From positions 162,970 to 226,969 of the forward strand of contig NZ_JAAAGB010000009.1 in assembly GCF_010586825.1 (NCBI RefSeq): a DNA stretch of 64,000 bases, written 5' to 3'. Position numbers and translations under genes: made by a program. The notes under the pieces are model-generated. The model did not search any database, had not been told where the DNA came from, and saw only the letters and a program-made list of their open reading frames with translations. Shown in pieces: positions 27,076-36,451 of the stretch; position 1 is the first letter of the stretch; each line of letters opens with the position of its first letter. Origin of the DNA: Draconibacterium mangrovi. GTDB lineage: Bacteria > Bacteroidota > Bacteroidia > Bacteroidales > Prolixibacteraceae.

Positions 27076-27849
27076 TTATTTGTTTGCTTTCAACTTTAAA
27101 ATGCAAGGTAAACCAAAAACGTTGCCTGGGTGCTAAAATATTTTCGTAAAGAATGGAGTAATAGCATGAATGTGAGGCATACTATCACTGAGGCATACTA
27201 ATTTTGGCAAAAAATATGGCACCACCCTATACAACTTATATTTTTCATTTAAATGACATTCCCGAATTTCACACACAAACACTATTACTTTAAATAACTA
27301 CAGCAGTGACAATTACACAACCCACCTCAATTTATATCGAGATTTTAAGGGGGACCTTCCGAAGGTATCGTTTTACCTTCCAAAGGTATCGTTCTACCTT
27401 CCGAAGGTATCCGTTTACCTTCAGAAGCTTAAACGCCGCATTCGGAAGCCCGAGTTTGGGCTTCCGAAGCTCAAGTGCCGCCTTTTTAAGGTATCAATCC
27501 GGCTTCTGAAGCTCAAGCGCCGGCTTTTTAAGGTATCGATCCGGCTTCTGAAGCTCAAGATTCAGCTTCAAAAGCTCAACGTTTGGCTTCGAAAGCCGGA
27601 CGTTGAGCTTTCGAAGGTATCAACTGTATTTTAGAAGCATTCGGGTATACATAATAATTTAAATTGTGAAGCTAAGAACAGCTGTCCTCACCTTTTTTAC
27701 AACAATCTTTGGTTCTGAAAGGCAGCACTTCGAATTATAAACTAAAAAACGTTGTTCTGGAAATATGCACATTTATAATAGCATCGAATTTTGAAGAAAA
27801 CGATAACAACTGGAGGGAAAAATAATGAAACAGAAAAATCGCCGGTTAT
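27076..27849. other. Intergenic region upstream of the ECF sigma gene
   Basis: Besides the 21-bp array I see no gene here. The parts 27076-27350 and 27645-27849 are AT-rich and contain no frame with a recognisable protein. The promoter of the sigma gene must be in the right-hand neighbourhood of 27076, but no TAnnTTTG match was found. Confidence 0.5.
27351..27644. repeat. Tandem array of fourteen 21-bp units
   Basis: Units of exactly 21 bases run without slippage from 27351 to 27644. Early units resemble ACCTTCCGAAGGTATCGTTT and later ones GGCTTCTGAAGCTCAAGCGCC; most have a small palindromic core CTTCnGAAG. A plus-strand frame starting at 27306 reads the first seven units as heptads (FRRYRFT, FQRYRST, FRRYPFT) and then meets a stop. 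The array fills the middle of a 770-base gap between the sigma gene and rnhB. A second 21-bp array lies at 56.8 kb. Confidence 0.85.
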
Positions 27850-28461
27850 TTAGAATTTAAGTGACAGTTGTTCATCAAGCAAACGAAATGTCATTCGGTG
27901 GTATTTGCTGGCTCCGTGTTCTTTTATTGCCGCGCGGTGTTTTTTTGTCGGGTAACCTTTGTTCTTATCCCAATCGTAATATGGAAACTCCTTGTGGATT
28001 TCTGCCAAATAATCGTCGCGGTACGTTTTAGCCAGAATTGATGCTGCGGCAATGGAATAAAACCGTCCGTCGCCCTTTATCATGCAGGTGTAAGGGATTT
28101 TGCTTTTTGTTCGGAATCGGTTACCATCTATCAGCAAATGTTCAGGAACAGTTGCCAACTTTTCTACCGCCCTGTTCATGGCCAGAAAAGAGGCATTCAG
28201 AATATTTACCTCATCAATTTCCTTGTTGTCGACCGCAACCACTGCCCAGGCCAGCGCCTGTTCTTCAACCAGCGGACGTAAGTGGTAACGTTGTTTTTCG
28301 CTTAGTTTTTTTGAATCGTTTAACAGTTCATTTTCAAAGTCGGCCGGCAGAATTACCGCCGCAGCAAATACCGGTCCGGCCAGGCAGCCTCGTCCGGCTT
28401 CGTCGCAACCGGCTTCAATTGTATTCTTGTTGTAAAAAGGAAGTAGTTTTTGTTTCTCCAT
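27850..28461 (-). CDS. rnhB: Ribonuclease HII
   Basis: 203 residues from ATG 28461. The opening [20 protein letters not shown] carries the first two catalytic acidic residues; [11 protein letters not shown] and the late [12 protein letters not shown] and [17 protein letters not shown] motifs complete the family. It removes single or stretches of ribonucleotides from DNA. An in-frame ATG at 28473 is possible but adds only MPVF. Confidence 0.95.
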   Translation of the reverse strand: MEKQKLLPFYNKNTIEAGCDEAGRGCLAGPVFAAAVILPADFENELLNDSKKLSEKQRYHLRPLVEEQALAWAVVAVDNKEIDEVNILNASFLAMNRAVEKLATVPEHLLIDGNRFRTKSKIPYTCMIKGDGRFYSIAAASILAKTYRDDYLAEIHKEFPYYDWDKNKGYPTKKHRAAIKEHGASKYHRMTFRLLDEQLSLKF

Positions 28462-28467
28462 GAAAAC

Positions 28468-28521
28468 GGGCAAATTGCTAAACTGTCAAATTGTTAAACT
28501 GCTCACTGCGACTGAAAACTA
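28468..28521. repeat. Dispersed repeat fragment (CTGCGACTGAAAACT family)
   Basis: The gap between rnhB and the glycosyltransferase gene holds AAATTGCTAAACTGTCAAAT, then CACTGCGACTGAAAACT. This is a short copy of the repeat that forms the array at 48.8-49.9 kb and recurs at 57.1 kb. Confidence 0.6.
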
Positions 28522-29646
28522 TTACTGTAAACTCTTTTCAACGCTCATCCACAGCAAACGTGCTGTTTCGTCCCAGCTAAACTTCTTTTTCTGCTGAAAT
28601 CCTTTCTCCACCAGCTCGGCGCGCAAATCAGGGTCTTCGTGCAACTTAATCATGGCATCGGTAATCTGATCAATTTTTAACGGATCGGCATAAAGTACTG
28701 CATTGCCGCCAACTTCAGGGATTGATGTTGTATTGGAACAAATCACCGGAACACCGGCACTCATGGCCTCCACCACCGGGATACCAAAACCTTCGAAAAA
28801 TGGTACAAAAGTAAGTGCCATTGCAGCCCCAAAAATATCATGCAAATCGGCCGTTGTTACCCGCCCCGTAAACACTACATCATCTTTATGGCGCATATTT
28901 TCGAAGGTTTCAAAAATATCGCCTGTTTTATGCATTTCGCCCCCAACAATTACCAATTTTGTTGTAGTGTTAACCACACTTTTAAACGCATCGAAAGCCT
29001 TTAGCAAGCCACAAACATTCTTTCTCGGATGTAAGGCTCCAACAAACAGAAAATATTCTGCACCATTTGTAAACATGGAACGCACCTCCATTTTCTCTTC
29101 TTCAGAAAGGGGCTCAAAAATCTGGTTAATACCGTCGTAAACCACATCAATTTTGTCGTAATCGACTTTAAAGGAACGGGTAATATCTTCTTTCGAATAA
29201 AACGATACTGTGGCAATCCGTTTAGCCAGGCGGGCAAATCTCGGAAAATAATGCTTGTAATATTTACCTTTTAGCCAGGGAAGATCATCGGGACGATGCA
29301 CAAAGTTAATGTCGTGAATAACGCCCAACTGAGGCACCTTGGTGCGTTGCGAAAGATAACCATCGGGCGACAGAAAAAGATCTGCTTTGTATTTTTTCAG
29401 GATTGCCGGTATCCGGAATTCAAACCAAAGATACCACAAAACAGGATGACGTGTTGGCGGCCCAACAATTACCGGAGTAACATTTTCGGCAAAAATAAAA
29501 TCCTCGCTGAATGCCCTGTCGAATATAAAAATAAACTCATGCTCGGGATGATTGATCGTCATCCGTTTTAGCGTTTCGTAAGTAAACCAGCCTATTCCCT
29601 CAAGCTTCCCTTTTATTAATAAACGAGTATTTACGGCAATAACCAT
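28522..29646 (-). CDS. Glycosyltransferase family 4 protein
   Basis: 374 residues from ATG 29646 (MVIAVNTRLLIKGKLEGIG). The GT-B fold is visible: an acceptor-side N-terminal half (GVIHDINFVHRPDD) and a donor-side half with FLFVGALHPRKNV, VFTGRV and the E-x7-E motif (FEGFGIPVVEAMSAGVPVI). It probably transfers a sugar in cell-surface polysaccharide or LPS synthesis. The divergent neighbour is a flippase, supporting that role. Donor and acceptor are unknown. Confidence 0.9.
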   Translation of the reverse strand: MVIAVNTRLLIKGKLEGIGWFTYETLKRMTINHPEHEFIFIFDRAFSEDFIFAENVTPVIVGPPTRHPVLWYLWFEFRIPAILKKYKADLFLSPDGYLSQRTKVPQLGVIHDINFVHRPDDLPWLKGKYYKHYFPRFARLAKRIATVSFYSKEDITRSFKVDYDKIDVVYDGINQIFEPLSEEEKMEVRSMFTNGAEYFLFVGALHPRKNVCGLLKAFDAFKSVVNTTTKLVIVGGEMHKTGDIFETFENMRHKDDVVFTGRVTTADLHDIFGAAMALTFVPFFEGFGIPVVEAMSAGVPVICSNTTSIPEVGGNAVLYADPLKIDQITDAMIKLHEDPDLRAELVEKGFQQKKKFSWDETARLLWMSVEKSLQ

Positions 29647-29743
29647 AAGTGCTGTCGATTTTTCGTAAATGTACAAAGTCTGTTCAAATATTTGTTACTT
29701 TTAAGTATTCAAATTCTAGATACAATTCAAGAAACACGGTGTT

Positions 29744-31192
29744 TTGAAACGCAAATTTGTAACCAACCTGATATTATTACTTTTCCTGAATCTGCTGATA
29801 AAACCAATGTGGATTTTTGGTATCGACAGGACGGTGCAAAACACTGTTGGCGACGAGACTTTTGGTCTCTATTTCGCGTTGTTCAACTTCTCGATGTTGC
29901 TTAATATTTTGCTCGACGTTGGGATTACCAACTATAACAACCGCAACATTGCACAGCATAACTTTTTATTACCGAAACACCTTTCCAATATCATTGGTTT
30001 GAAGATTATTCTCGCCATTGTTTATGCCCTATTTAGTTTAGGAATTGCGGCCATTATCGGGTACAACAACATTCAGTTTCACCTGCTTTTCTTTTTAATC
30101 TTCAACCAGTTTCTGATCTCTTTCACACTTTATTTAAGGTCCAATCTCAGCGCTTTACACCTGTTCCGGACTGACAGTTTAATATCGGTTTTAGACCGGA
30201 GTATTATGCTCATTCTTTGTAGCATTTTACTTTTTACATCGTGGACAAATATCCGTTTTTCAATCGAATGGTACGTTTATGTTCAGACTATTGCTTACGT
30301 GCTGACCGCTATAACGACTTTTGTTGTCGTGCTTTCTAAATCGGGGCGCATAAAAATGCGATTCGACCTTTCCTTCTTTCGGGTATTTCTCCGGAAATCA
30401 TATCCTTATGCACTCCTTATTTTACTGATGTCGTTTTACAACCGTATTGATTCTGTTTTGCTGGAACGTTTGCTCCCGAATCCGATTGGAAAAGAGCAGG
30501 CCGGTATTTATGCGCATTCGTTTCGGTTGCTTGATGCTGTATCGATGTTTGGGTTACTGTTTGCGGGATTACTGTTGCCGATTTTTGCAAAAATGATCAA
30601 ACAAAAAGAACACGTCGGGCAGATGGTGAAACTTTCATTTACGCTTTTAATCGTGCCTGCAATAATTATTGCTGTTTCGAGTATATTTTACGATAACGAG
30701 ATAATGGCCGCACTATACACTTCAAGTACTGAGTATTCTTCAGGCATTATGGGAATTCTGATGACCGGATTTATTGGCATTGCCTGCACTTATATTTTTG
30801 GCACTTTATTAACCGCCAATGGCAGCATGAAACAACTAAACATTATGGCTTTTTGCGGAATGGTGTTGAACATTGTGCTTAACCTGGTGCTAATTCCCCG
30901 TTTTATGGCATACGGATCAGCCTATGCAAGTGCGGCTACCCAGTTGTTTACCGGATTTACCCAGGTAGCTCTTGCCCTTTTTATTTTTAAAATAAAACCT
31001 CAAATTTCTTATATCTTCCAATTAGCTCTTTTTACCGGGGCCGTTATAGTTGTCGGACTGATTTCGAAACAAATCAGCCAATGGGTTTATGGATATCTTG
31101 CCATGTTGGCAGGCTCGGTAATTCTGGCGGTATTGTTCAGGCTTTTTAACTTAAAAGATCTGTATCAGAGCATTCGTTATGAAAAGGAATAA
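29744..31192 (+). CDS. Polysaccharide flippase (Wzx/MATE-like)
   Basis: 482 residues with about 12-14 hydrophobic segments spread over the whole length and no soluble domain. The N-terminus (FVTNLILLLFLNLLIKPMWIFGIDR) and LLPIFAKMIKQKEHVGQMVK are typical of oligosaccharide flippases of the MOP superfamily. The start at 29744 is a TTG; the next in-frame ATG would cut the first helix. It would move lipid-linked sugars across the inner membrane. The next gene overlaps its end by 14 bases. Confidence 0.87.
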   Translation: MKRKFVTNLILLLFLNLLIKPMWIFGIDRTVQNTVGDETFGLYFALFNFSMLLNILLDVGITNYNNRNIAQHNFLLPKHLSNIIGLKIILAIVYALFSLGIAAIIGYNNIQFHLLFFLIFNQFLISFTLYLRSNLSALHLFRTDSLISVLDRSIMLILCSILLFTSWTNIRFSIEWYVYVQTIAYVLTAITTFVVVLSKSGRIKMRFDLSFFRVFLRKSYPYALLILLMSFYNRIDSVLLERLLPNPIGKEQAGIYAHSFRLLDAVSMFGLLFAGLLLPIFAKMIKQKEHVGQMVKLSFTLLIVPAIIIAVSSIFYDNEIMAALYTSSTEYSSGIMGILMTGFIGIACTYIFGTLLTANGSMKQLNIMAFCGMVLNIVLNLVLIPRFMAYGSAYASAATQLFTGFTQVALALFIFKIKPQISYIFQLALFTGAVIVVGLISKQISQWVYGYLAMLAGSVILAVLFRLFNLKDLYQSIRYEKE

Positions 31193-31874
31193 TCCATCGA
31201 TTGAAGAATTAAAAAACGGAGACGATTACGAACTTCTGGCAGAACCGGAGCATGATGAGATTAAGTCGTTTGTACTTTCGCAACTGGAAAAAGGAGGTTG
31301 GCTGGTTAAAGGATTTATGGTGTATCAGGCTGTTATGATACTGCTGGGTTTATTCATTATTACCCGCGCTGTGGTTTTTAGTTTCAAAGGCATTCACGAA
31401 CCACTTTGGTACAGTATCGGAACTGTTATTTTTTGTGTAACGGCGCTTATTATCATTCACGAACTGCTGCATGGTGTTGCGATAAAACTTACCGGTGCCA
31501 AGAATGTGCGATACGGAGCCTATTTTAAAAAGTTTATATTTTATGCCGAAGCCGACCGCCATGTTTTTAATCGCGGGCAGTTTACCTTCATCGCGCTTGC
31601 TCCGCTGGTTGTGGTAAAACTAATCACCGTTGTTGGGATTATTATCTTTTTTAGTCATCCGCTGGTTTATGTGTTTACACTAATCATGTGTATACACAGT
31701 TTGTTCTGTGCCGGCGATATTGGCTTACTTTCCTTATTCTATTCAGAAGAATCAGAAGTATTTACCTTTGATAGTAAAGAGGAGCGAAAAAGTTATTACT
31801 TCAGAAAGAAGTATAATTTTGGGCAAAAAAAAGGCAGCTTCTACAAGCTGCCTCAAAGCCATGAAAACAATTAA
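31179..31874 (+). CDS. DUF3267 putative membrane zinc metalloprotease
   Basis: 231 residues, several membrane segments. HELLHG (about residue 95) matches the HExxH zinc motif of the DUF3267 family, which resembles site-2-type membrane proteases. The frame overlaps the flippase gene by 14 bases, implying coupled expression. The last 15 codons contain a hairpin and A tract that work as a terminator for the opposite strand. Substrate unknown. Confidence 0.82.
   Translation: MKRNNPSIEELKNGDDYELLAEPEHDEIKSFVLSQLEKGGWLVKGFMVYQAVMILLGLFIITRAVVFSFKGIHEPLWYSIGTVIFCVTALIIIHELLHGVAIKLTGAKNVRYGAYFKKFIFYAEADRHVFNRGQFTFIALAPLVVVKLITVVGIIIFFSHPLVYVFTLIMCIHSLFCAGDIGLLSLFYSEESEVFTFDSKEERKSYYFRKKYNFGQKKGSFYKLPQSHENN
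31825..31853 (-). terminator. Intrinsic terminator of frr inside the end of a convergent gene
   Basis: On the minus strand a perfect 9-bp stem (AGGCAGCTT/AAGCTGCCT, loop CTAC) is followed by eight T. It lies 54 bases after the frr stop, within the coding 3' end of the DUF3267 gene on the plus strand. Confidence 0.88.
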
Positions 31875-31906
31875 ACAATGTTCAGAAAACAGAAAACTAG
31901 AAACAA

Positions 31907-32470
31907 TTAAATAGTCATTATATCTTCTTCCTTGGCTTCCACCAAGGCTTCGATCTTCTTACCAAATTCATCAGTCAGTCGTTGCACTTCCGCTTCCGCG
32001 TCTTTCTCGATATCCTCCGACAATCCTTCTTTTAGAAGTTTCTTAAGACTATCGTTCGAATCTTTTCGTGCTCCGCGAACGCTTACTTTTGCGTTTTCGC
32101 CTTCCTGATGGGCTTGTTTTACCAAACCTCTTCGTCTTTCTTCAGTCAGTACCGGAATATTTATTCTGATAATCTCGCCGTTGTTATCCGGATTCAATCC
32201 CAGATTTGCATTTTGAATTGCTTTTTCAATTTGTGGGATCAAATTCTTTTCCCAGGGTTGAACAGCAATTGTTCTTGCATCAGGTGTACTTACGTTAGAA
32301 ACCTGATTTAGCGGCGTTTGACTTCCATAATATTCCACATGAACTCCATCTAACATAGCTGGATTTGCTTTACCTGCACGGATGTGAACTAATTCCTTTT
32401 CAAGGTGTTCAACGGCAGCTGCCATTTTCTCTTTACAATGGTCTAAAATAAATTCTACTTCTTCTTGCAT
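31907..32470 (-). CDS. frr: Ribosome recycling factor
   Basis: 187 residues from ATG 32470 (MQEEVEFILDHCKEKM). Family motifs are HLEKELVHIRAGKANP, VEYYGSQTPLNQVSNVSTPDARTI in separate blocks, INIPVLTEERRRGLVKQ and VRGARKDSNDSLKKL. It releases ribosomes from mRNA after termination. It follows pyrH, the usual gene order, but a promoter-like element lies between. Confidence 0.96.
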   Translation of the reverse strand: MQEEVEFILDHCKEKMAAAVEHLEKELVHIRAGKANPAMLDGVHVEYYGSQTPLNQVSNVSTPDARTIAVQPWEKNLIPQIEKAIQNANLGLNPDNNGEIIRINIPVLTEERRRGLVKQAHQEGENAKVSVRGARKDSNDSLKKLLKEGLSEDIEKDAEAEVQRLTDEFGKKIEALVEAKEEDIMTI

Positions 32471-32506
32471 CGGTATAACACTGTCTTTCCAACTGCGGAC
32501 TGTCAG

Positions 32507-32514
32507 CAAATATA
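32507..32514 (-). promoter_or_regulatory. Candidate -7 promoter element of frr
   Basis: On the minus strand TATATTTG matches TAnnTTTG and lies 36 bases before the frr start in the 106-base gap after pyrH. Confidence 0.5.
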
Positions 32515-32576
32515 GAAAAAATATAAATTCACAAAAATTTTTTACCCAATTTATTCCTGTTTCAAATAAATCAAGC

Positions 32577-33287
32577 CTAGCTATAAACCAAAGTTCCTAG
32601 ATCTTCGCCACCCATAACTCTCTGTAGATTACCCTTTTGATCCATATTAAACACATAGATCGGAAGATTATTTTCTTTACACAACGTGGTAGCGGTAAGA
32701 TCCATTATTCGGAGATTACGGTTATATATTTCGTCGAAACTGATCTTATCGAACTTGGTAGCAGTTTTATCTTTTTCCGGATCTGCAGTATAAATACCGT
32801 CAACGCGTGTTCCTTTTAGCATAACTTCGGCTTCAATCTCGATTCCACGCAGGGCACTTGCTGTATCGGTGGTAAAATACGGATTACCGGTCCCTCCTGA
32901 TATAATTACTACTTCGCCATTTTCCAAAGCCTCAACTGCTTTGTCTTTCGAGTAATATTCTCCAACAGGTTCCATCCGAATTGCGGTTAGCACTTTCGAT
33001 TTAATCCCCTGACCAACCAATGCCGAGTTTAAAGCCAGACTGTTTATTACAGTTGCCAGCATCCCCATCTGGTCGCCTTTTACTCGATCAAAACCTTTGG
33101 CTGCTCCGCTTAGTCCGCGAAAAATATTACCGCCGCCAATTACAATTCCAACCTGTACACCCGATTTTACAATTGCTGCAATCTCTTCGGCATAATCGCC
33201 AAGTCGTTGCTGGTCTATTCCGTATTGTTGATCACCCATCAACGATTCGCCGCTGAGTTTTAGTAGAATGCGTTTGTATTTTGCCAT
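32577..33287 (-). CDS. pyrH: UMP kinase
   Basis: 236 residues. KRILLKLSGESLMG, VGIVIGGGNIFRG, ISGGTGNPYFTTDTASALR and LKGTRVDGIYTADP are standard PyrH motifs. It phosphorylates UMP to UDP. The promoter element lies just upstream, and frr follows. Confidence 0.97.
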   Translation of the reverse strand: MAKYKRILLKLSGESLMGDQQYGIDQQRLGDYAEEIAAIVKSGVQVGIVIGGGNIFRGLSGAAKGFDRVKGDQMGMLATVINSLALNSALVGQGIKSKVLTAIRMEPVGEYYSKDKAVEALENGEVVIISGGTGNPYFTTDTASALRGIEIEAEVMLKGTRVDGIYTADPEKDKTATKFDKISFDEIYNRNLRIMDLTATTLCKENNLPIYVFNMDQKGNLQRVMGGEDLGTLVYS

Positions 33288-33311
33288 GATTATTTGCGTT
33301 TTTTAGATGCA

Positions 33312-33319
33312 CAAATATA
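33312..33319 (-). promoter_or_regulatory. Candidate -7 promoter element of pyrH
   Basis: On the minus strand TATATTTG matches TAnnTTTG, 24 bases before the pyrH start. A partial -33 element (CCTG) lies 18 bases further upstream. Confidence 0.52.
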
Positions 33320-33452
33320 GTACAACCTTATTTAAAACAGGGAATGGTTTTATAGTTAATTGAATCAAACATCCTGATGTGCTTTGCGATTGGGGTTCGT
33401 TCAACAACCACATTTCAATGCGCTACGTTTATGAAATCTGAGTTTCATGAAT

Positions 33453-33482
33453 AAAAAAGCCACTTGCGTTTTGCAAATGGCT
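33453..33482 (-). terminator. Intrinsic terminator, probably for the acyl-CoA synthetase gene
   Basis: A 10-bp stem with one mismatch (AGCCACTTGC/GCAAATGGCT, loop GTTT) is followed on the minus strand by six T. It lies about 340 bases after the acyl-CoA synthetase stop and ahead of pyrH. Confidence 0.7.
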
Positions 33483-33823
33483 TCAAAAAACTCTGTGCTG
33501 TCTAATCAATTACCCTTCGCAGTGGTAATTAAATACTCATAAAAAACTGCTTCTCTGAACAGCCACGAAAATTGCGCTTTTTATATGCCGAAAACATGAC
33601 AAAAATCAATTTTCATCAATGACAAAATCCGACCGATTTACTGCTTTTAAGCGAATGAGGAGAAAATACACGAAACCCTAACTGAAATTGTTAGGAGAAT
33701 AAAAAATGATAGCGTTTTATGTTTTTCCCTTGCAGATTGTAACTTATTAAAAAGATCAAAAATGCATTCGATTATACCTATGAGATACAACATTTTAATA
33801 AGTAAACTCAATCATTCTTTGCA
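33483..33823. other. Intergenic region after the acyl-CoA synthetase gene
   Basis: No gene, repeat or RNA was recognised in this AT-rich stretch. If transcription continues to the terminator at 33453-33482, this is a long 3' untranslated region. Confidence 0.5.
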
Positions 33824-35476
33824 TTAGATAATCTCTATACCCTGATCCTTACACAGTTCAACCGACATTTCGCTTAGTTTGTATTTTTGGATCTTTCCGC
33901 TGGCGGTCATCGGGAATTCATCAACAAAAAAGATGTATTTCGGAATTTTAAACCGGGCAATATTTCCGCGGCAAAAATCTACAATCTCTTCCTCGCTGAG
34001 TGTTTCCCCATTTTTCAATTTAATAAAAGCACCAACTGCTTCGCCATATTTTTTGCTTGGAACACCTGCAACTTCAACGGCTTCGATTTGCGGCAAACGA
34101 TACAGGTAATTTTCAATTTCGCGCGGGTAGATATTTTCGCCTCCACGCACGATCATATCTTTTATGCGGCCGGTAATCTTATAAAATCCATCTTCGGTTT
34201 TTACAGCCAGATCGCCCGAGTGCAACCACCCTTCCTTATCGATAACCTTTGCCGTTTCTTCAGGATTGTTGTAGTAGCCTTTCATGACATTATAACCCCG
34301 GCAGCAGATTTCACCCTGGTCGCCCGGCTTACATTCTTCGCCCGTTTCAGGATCCACGATTTTCACTTCAACATTAGGGAATTCAAAACCAACCGTGGAA
34401 GCCCGAACTTCAACCGAGTTATGTGTACGTGTAGCCGTCATTCCCGGCGAACTTTCAGTTAAACCGTACACAATAATTATGTCTTTCATGTTCATTTTAT
34501 CCATCACCTGGCGCATGGTTTCGATGGGGCAAAGTGCTCCGGCCATAATTCCTGTGCGTAACGACGACAGATCGAACATATCGAACATCGGATGATTCAA
34601 CTCGGCAATAAACATGGTTGGCACTCCGTAAAGCGCCGTACATTTTTCCTTTTGTACAGAAGCCAGCACCATTAAAGGATCAAAATCCTCGGTAAAAACC
34701 ATTGTTGCTCCGTGCGTTACGATGGAACACACAGCCAACACGCAACCAAAACAGTGGAATAGTGGAACACAAACCAACAAACGATCGTCTTCGGTGTATT
34801 TCATACACTCGCCGGTTGCAAAACCGTTGTTCAGAATATTGTGGTGCGAAAGCATTACACCTTTCGGGAAACCTGTTGTTCCCGAGGTGAATTGCATATT
34901 TACCACATCGTGGCAATTGAGCGTTATTTTAACGCTTTCCAGCTCCAGATCATCAATGTGGCTTCCCAGCAACATTAACTCGTCGGTACTGTACATCCCA
35001 CGATGTTTTTGCTGACCGATAAATCCTACATTTTTAAGCTGCGGGAATCTGTCTGATTTCAGTTTTCCGCGTGGTTGTGTTTTTAGCTCGGGCACCAATT
35101 CAAACACCATCTTCACATAATCGCTGTCGCGGTATCCATCAACAATAAACAGCGAGTTTATATCGGCATTTTTCAGGATGTATTCCAGCTCCGCCAGCTT
35201 GTAATTGGTATTAACCGTTACCAGAACCGCCCCGATTTTTGCAGTGGCAAACATCAGAGTGGTCCAGTCGGGAACATTTTTTGCCCACACACCTACTTTA
35301 TCTCCCGGTTTTATACCGATAAAAAGCAATCCTTTTGCCAGGCGGTCTACCCGTTCGTTAAACTGCTTATACGAAAACCGCAGGTTACGATCGGGGTAAA
35401 CAATAAAATCTTTATCTGGCGTTTCAAAGGCCCATTTTTCAAGTATATTTCCTAAGGTATAATCAAGTAGCTGCAT
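33824..35476 (-). CDS. AMP-binding acyl-CoA synthetase (FadD-like)
   Basis: 550 residues, normal for the family. The nucleotide loop [11 protein letters not shown] is near 194-204, [10 protein letters not shown] near 330, and [30 protein letters not shown] in two blocks near 425-450, with the C-terminal catalytic lysine in SGKIQKYKL. It activates a fatty or other carboxylic acid to its CoA ester. It lies 15 bases after the XRE-cupin regulator gene, which probably controls it. Chain length preference cannot be read from sequence. Confidence 0.93.
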   Translation of the reverse strand: MQLLDYTLGNILEKWAFETPDKDFIVYPDRNLRFSYKQFNERVDRLAKGLLFIGIKPGDKVGVWAKNVPDWTTLMFATAKIGAVLVTVNTNYKLAELEYILKNADINSLFIVDGYRDSDYVKMVFELVPELKTQPRGKLKSDRFPQLKNVGFIGQQKHRGMYSTDELMLLGSHIDDLELESVKITLNCHDVVNMQFTSGTTGFPKGVMLSHHNILNNGFATGECMKYTEDDRLLVCVPLFHCFGCVLAVCSIVTHGATMVFTEDFDPLMVLASVQKEKCTALYGVPTMFIAELNHPMFDMFDLSSLRTGIMAGALCPIETMRQVMDKMNMKDIIIVYGLTESSPGMTATRTHNSVEVRASTVGFEFPNVEVKIVDPETGEECKPGDQGEICCRGYNVMKGYYNNPEETAKVIDKEGWLHSGDLAVKTEDGFYKITGRIKDMIVRGGENIYPREIENYLYRLPQIEAVEVAGVPSKKYGEAVGAFIKLKNGETLSEEEIVDFCRGNIARFKIPKYIFFVDEFPMTASGKIQKYKLSEMSVELCKDQGIEII

Positions 35477-35491
35477 GAAAATGTTTTTTAA

Positions 35492-36067
35492 TTATACGGG
35501 AGTATAAACTACCGCTAGAATTTTTGCAGCCTGTTCGCCGGCTGCGTGAATATTGTGGGCAACAACCGAATCGATATAGATGGTATCGCCTTTCTGTAAG
35601 AGGTAAACTTCTTTTCCGTAATTGATCTCAATACTTCCTTCGAGCACATATATAAACTCTTCGCCTTCGTGCGACGACAGTTTATAATCCGACTCTTCCG
35701 CAGGTTCAATTTCAACCAAAAACGGTTCCATATGTCTTCCGGATTTTGCCTGTGCCAGCGAGAAAAAGTTAAGGTGCTCGCGAGTACTTTCGTCTTTTGT
35801 AGAAAAGCTAAGCGTTTCTTTAGCTTTGCCAGCATTTACCAGAGCCGGACCAATGGTTTCCTGATCGTCGAGGAAGGTTCCTATACGCACACCCATTGCA
35901 CGCGATATTTTAATTAGCACACCTAACGAAGGAACATTCCCCTCGTCTTCAATCAGCTGTAACTGGGCCTCATCCAAGTTGGCCTGTATTGCCAAATCAC
36001 CACGCGAGAGTTGCCTGAACTCACGAAACTCTTTGATCTTATTACCGATCTTTTTACGGTTTTTCAT
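35492..36067 (-). CDS. XRE-family regulator with cupin sensor domain
   Basis: 191 residues from ATG 36067. An N-terminal helix-turn-helix (about 6-62; GNKIKEFREFRQLSRGDLA) is joined to a C-terminal cupin domain (about 105-190; SSHEGEEFIYVLEGSIEI). Such proteins repress genes until a small ligand binds the cupin. The gene is directly upstream of the acyl-CoA synthetase gene, so a fatty-acid-like effector is plausible. A perfect inverted repeat lies across its start codon region (36065-36104). Confidence 0.92.
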   Translation of the reverse strand: MKNRKKIGNKIKEFREFRQLSRGDLAIQANLDEAQLQLIEDEGNVPSLGVLIKISRAMGVRIGTFLDDQETIGPALVNAGKAKETLSFSTKDESTREHLNFFSLAQAKSGRHMEPFLVEIEPAEESDYKLSSHEGEEFIYVLEGSIEINYGKEVYLLQKGDTIYIDSVVAHNIHAAGEQAAKILAVVYTPV

Positions 36068-36104
36068 ACGATTAAAATTGTTAAATTTATTAGGGTATCG
36101 TATG
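36065..36104. promoter_or_regulatory. Inverted repeat at the start of the XRE-cupin gene
   Basis: CATACGAT (36065-36072) and ATCGTATG (36097-36104) are perfect 8-bp inverted repeats 24 bases apart. The left arm contains the regulator's start codon. The layout suggests an operator for self-control, but it has not been tested. Confidence 0.42.
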
Positions 36105-36372
36105 GAACTCACACATTTTTAATTATCCTCTTGGGTGTAATTAGTTTATATGCTCGTTTCATCCTATTTATTTTTTACTTTATCTTGTATTAGATGCCTG
36201 TCTGCCATTGCTATAAAACTCACCCCTATTTACTGAGACTTGTTTTATAAGACATTTGATTACGGTGTAAAAATAACAGTTTGGATGAAATGTAAAAATG
36301 ACGCCAATTAGTATTTTGGGTTCTAGGCCATTTTGAAACTAATGTTGCACAACAGCATTACTTCACAACAAT
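36105..36372. other. Intergenic region between the XRE-cupin gene and the glgP terminator
   Basis: AT-rich stretch expected to hold the promoter of the XRE-cupin/acyl-CoA synthetase pair. No consensus -7 element was found and no gene is recognisable. Confidence 0.45.
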
Positions 36373-36400
36373 AAAAAAAGGTGCCCAAACGAGCACCTTT
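36373..36400 (-). terminator. Intrinsic terminator of the glycogen operon
   Basis: An 8-bp perfect stem (AAAGGTGC/GCACCTTT) is followed on the minus strand by seven T. It lies about 50 bases after the glgP stop. Confidence 0.85.
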
Positions 36401-36451
36401 CTGTTTATTTTATTTTTGCTTTCGCAAATACATCAATGTTCCACTGCCGGA

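Noticed and set aside
27306..27509. 67-residue frame in the first 21-bp array as a real gene
   Set aside because: It stops half-way through the array and has no start signal; the array was listed as a repeat instead.
27351..27644. CRISPR array
   Set aside because: The units are contiguous 21-mers without spacers, and no cas genes are in the window.
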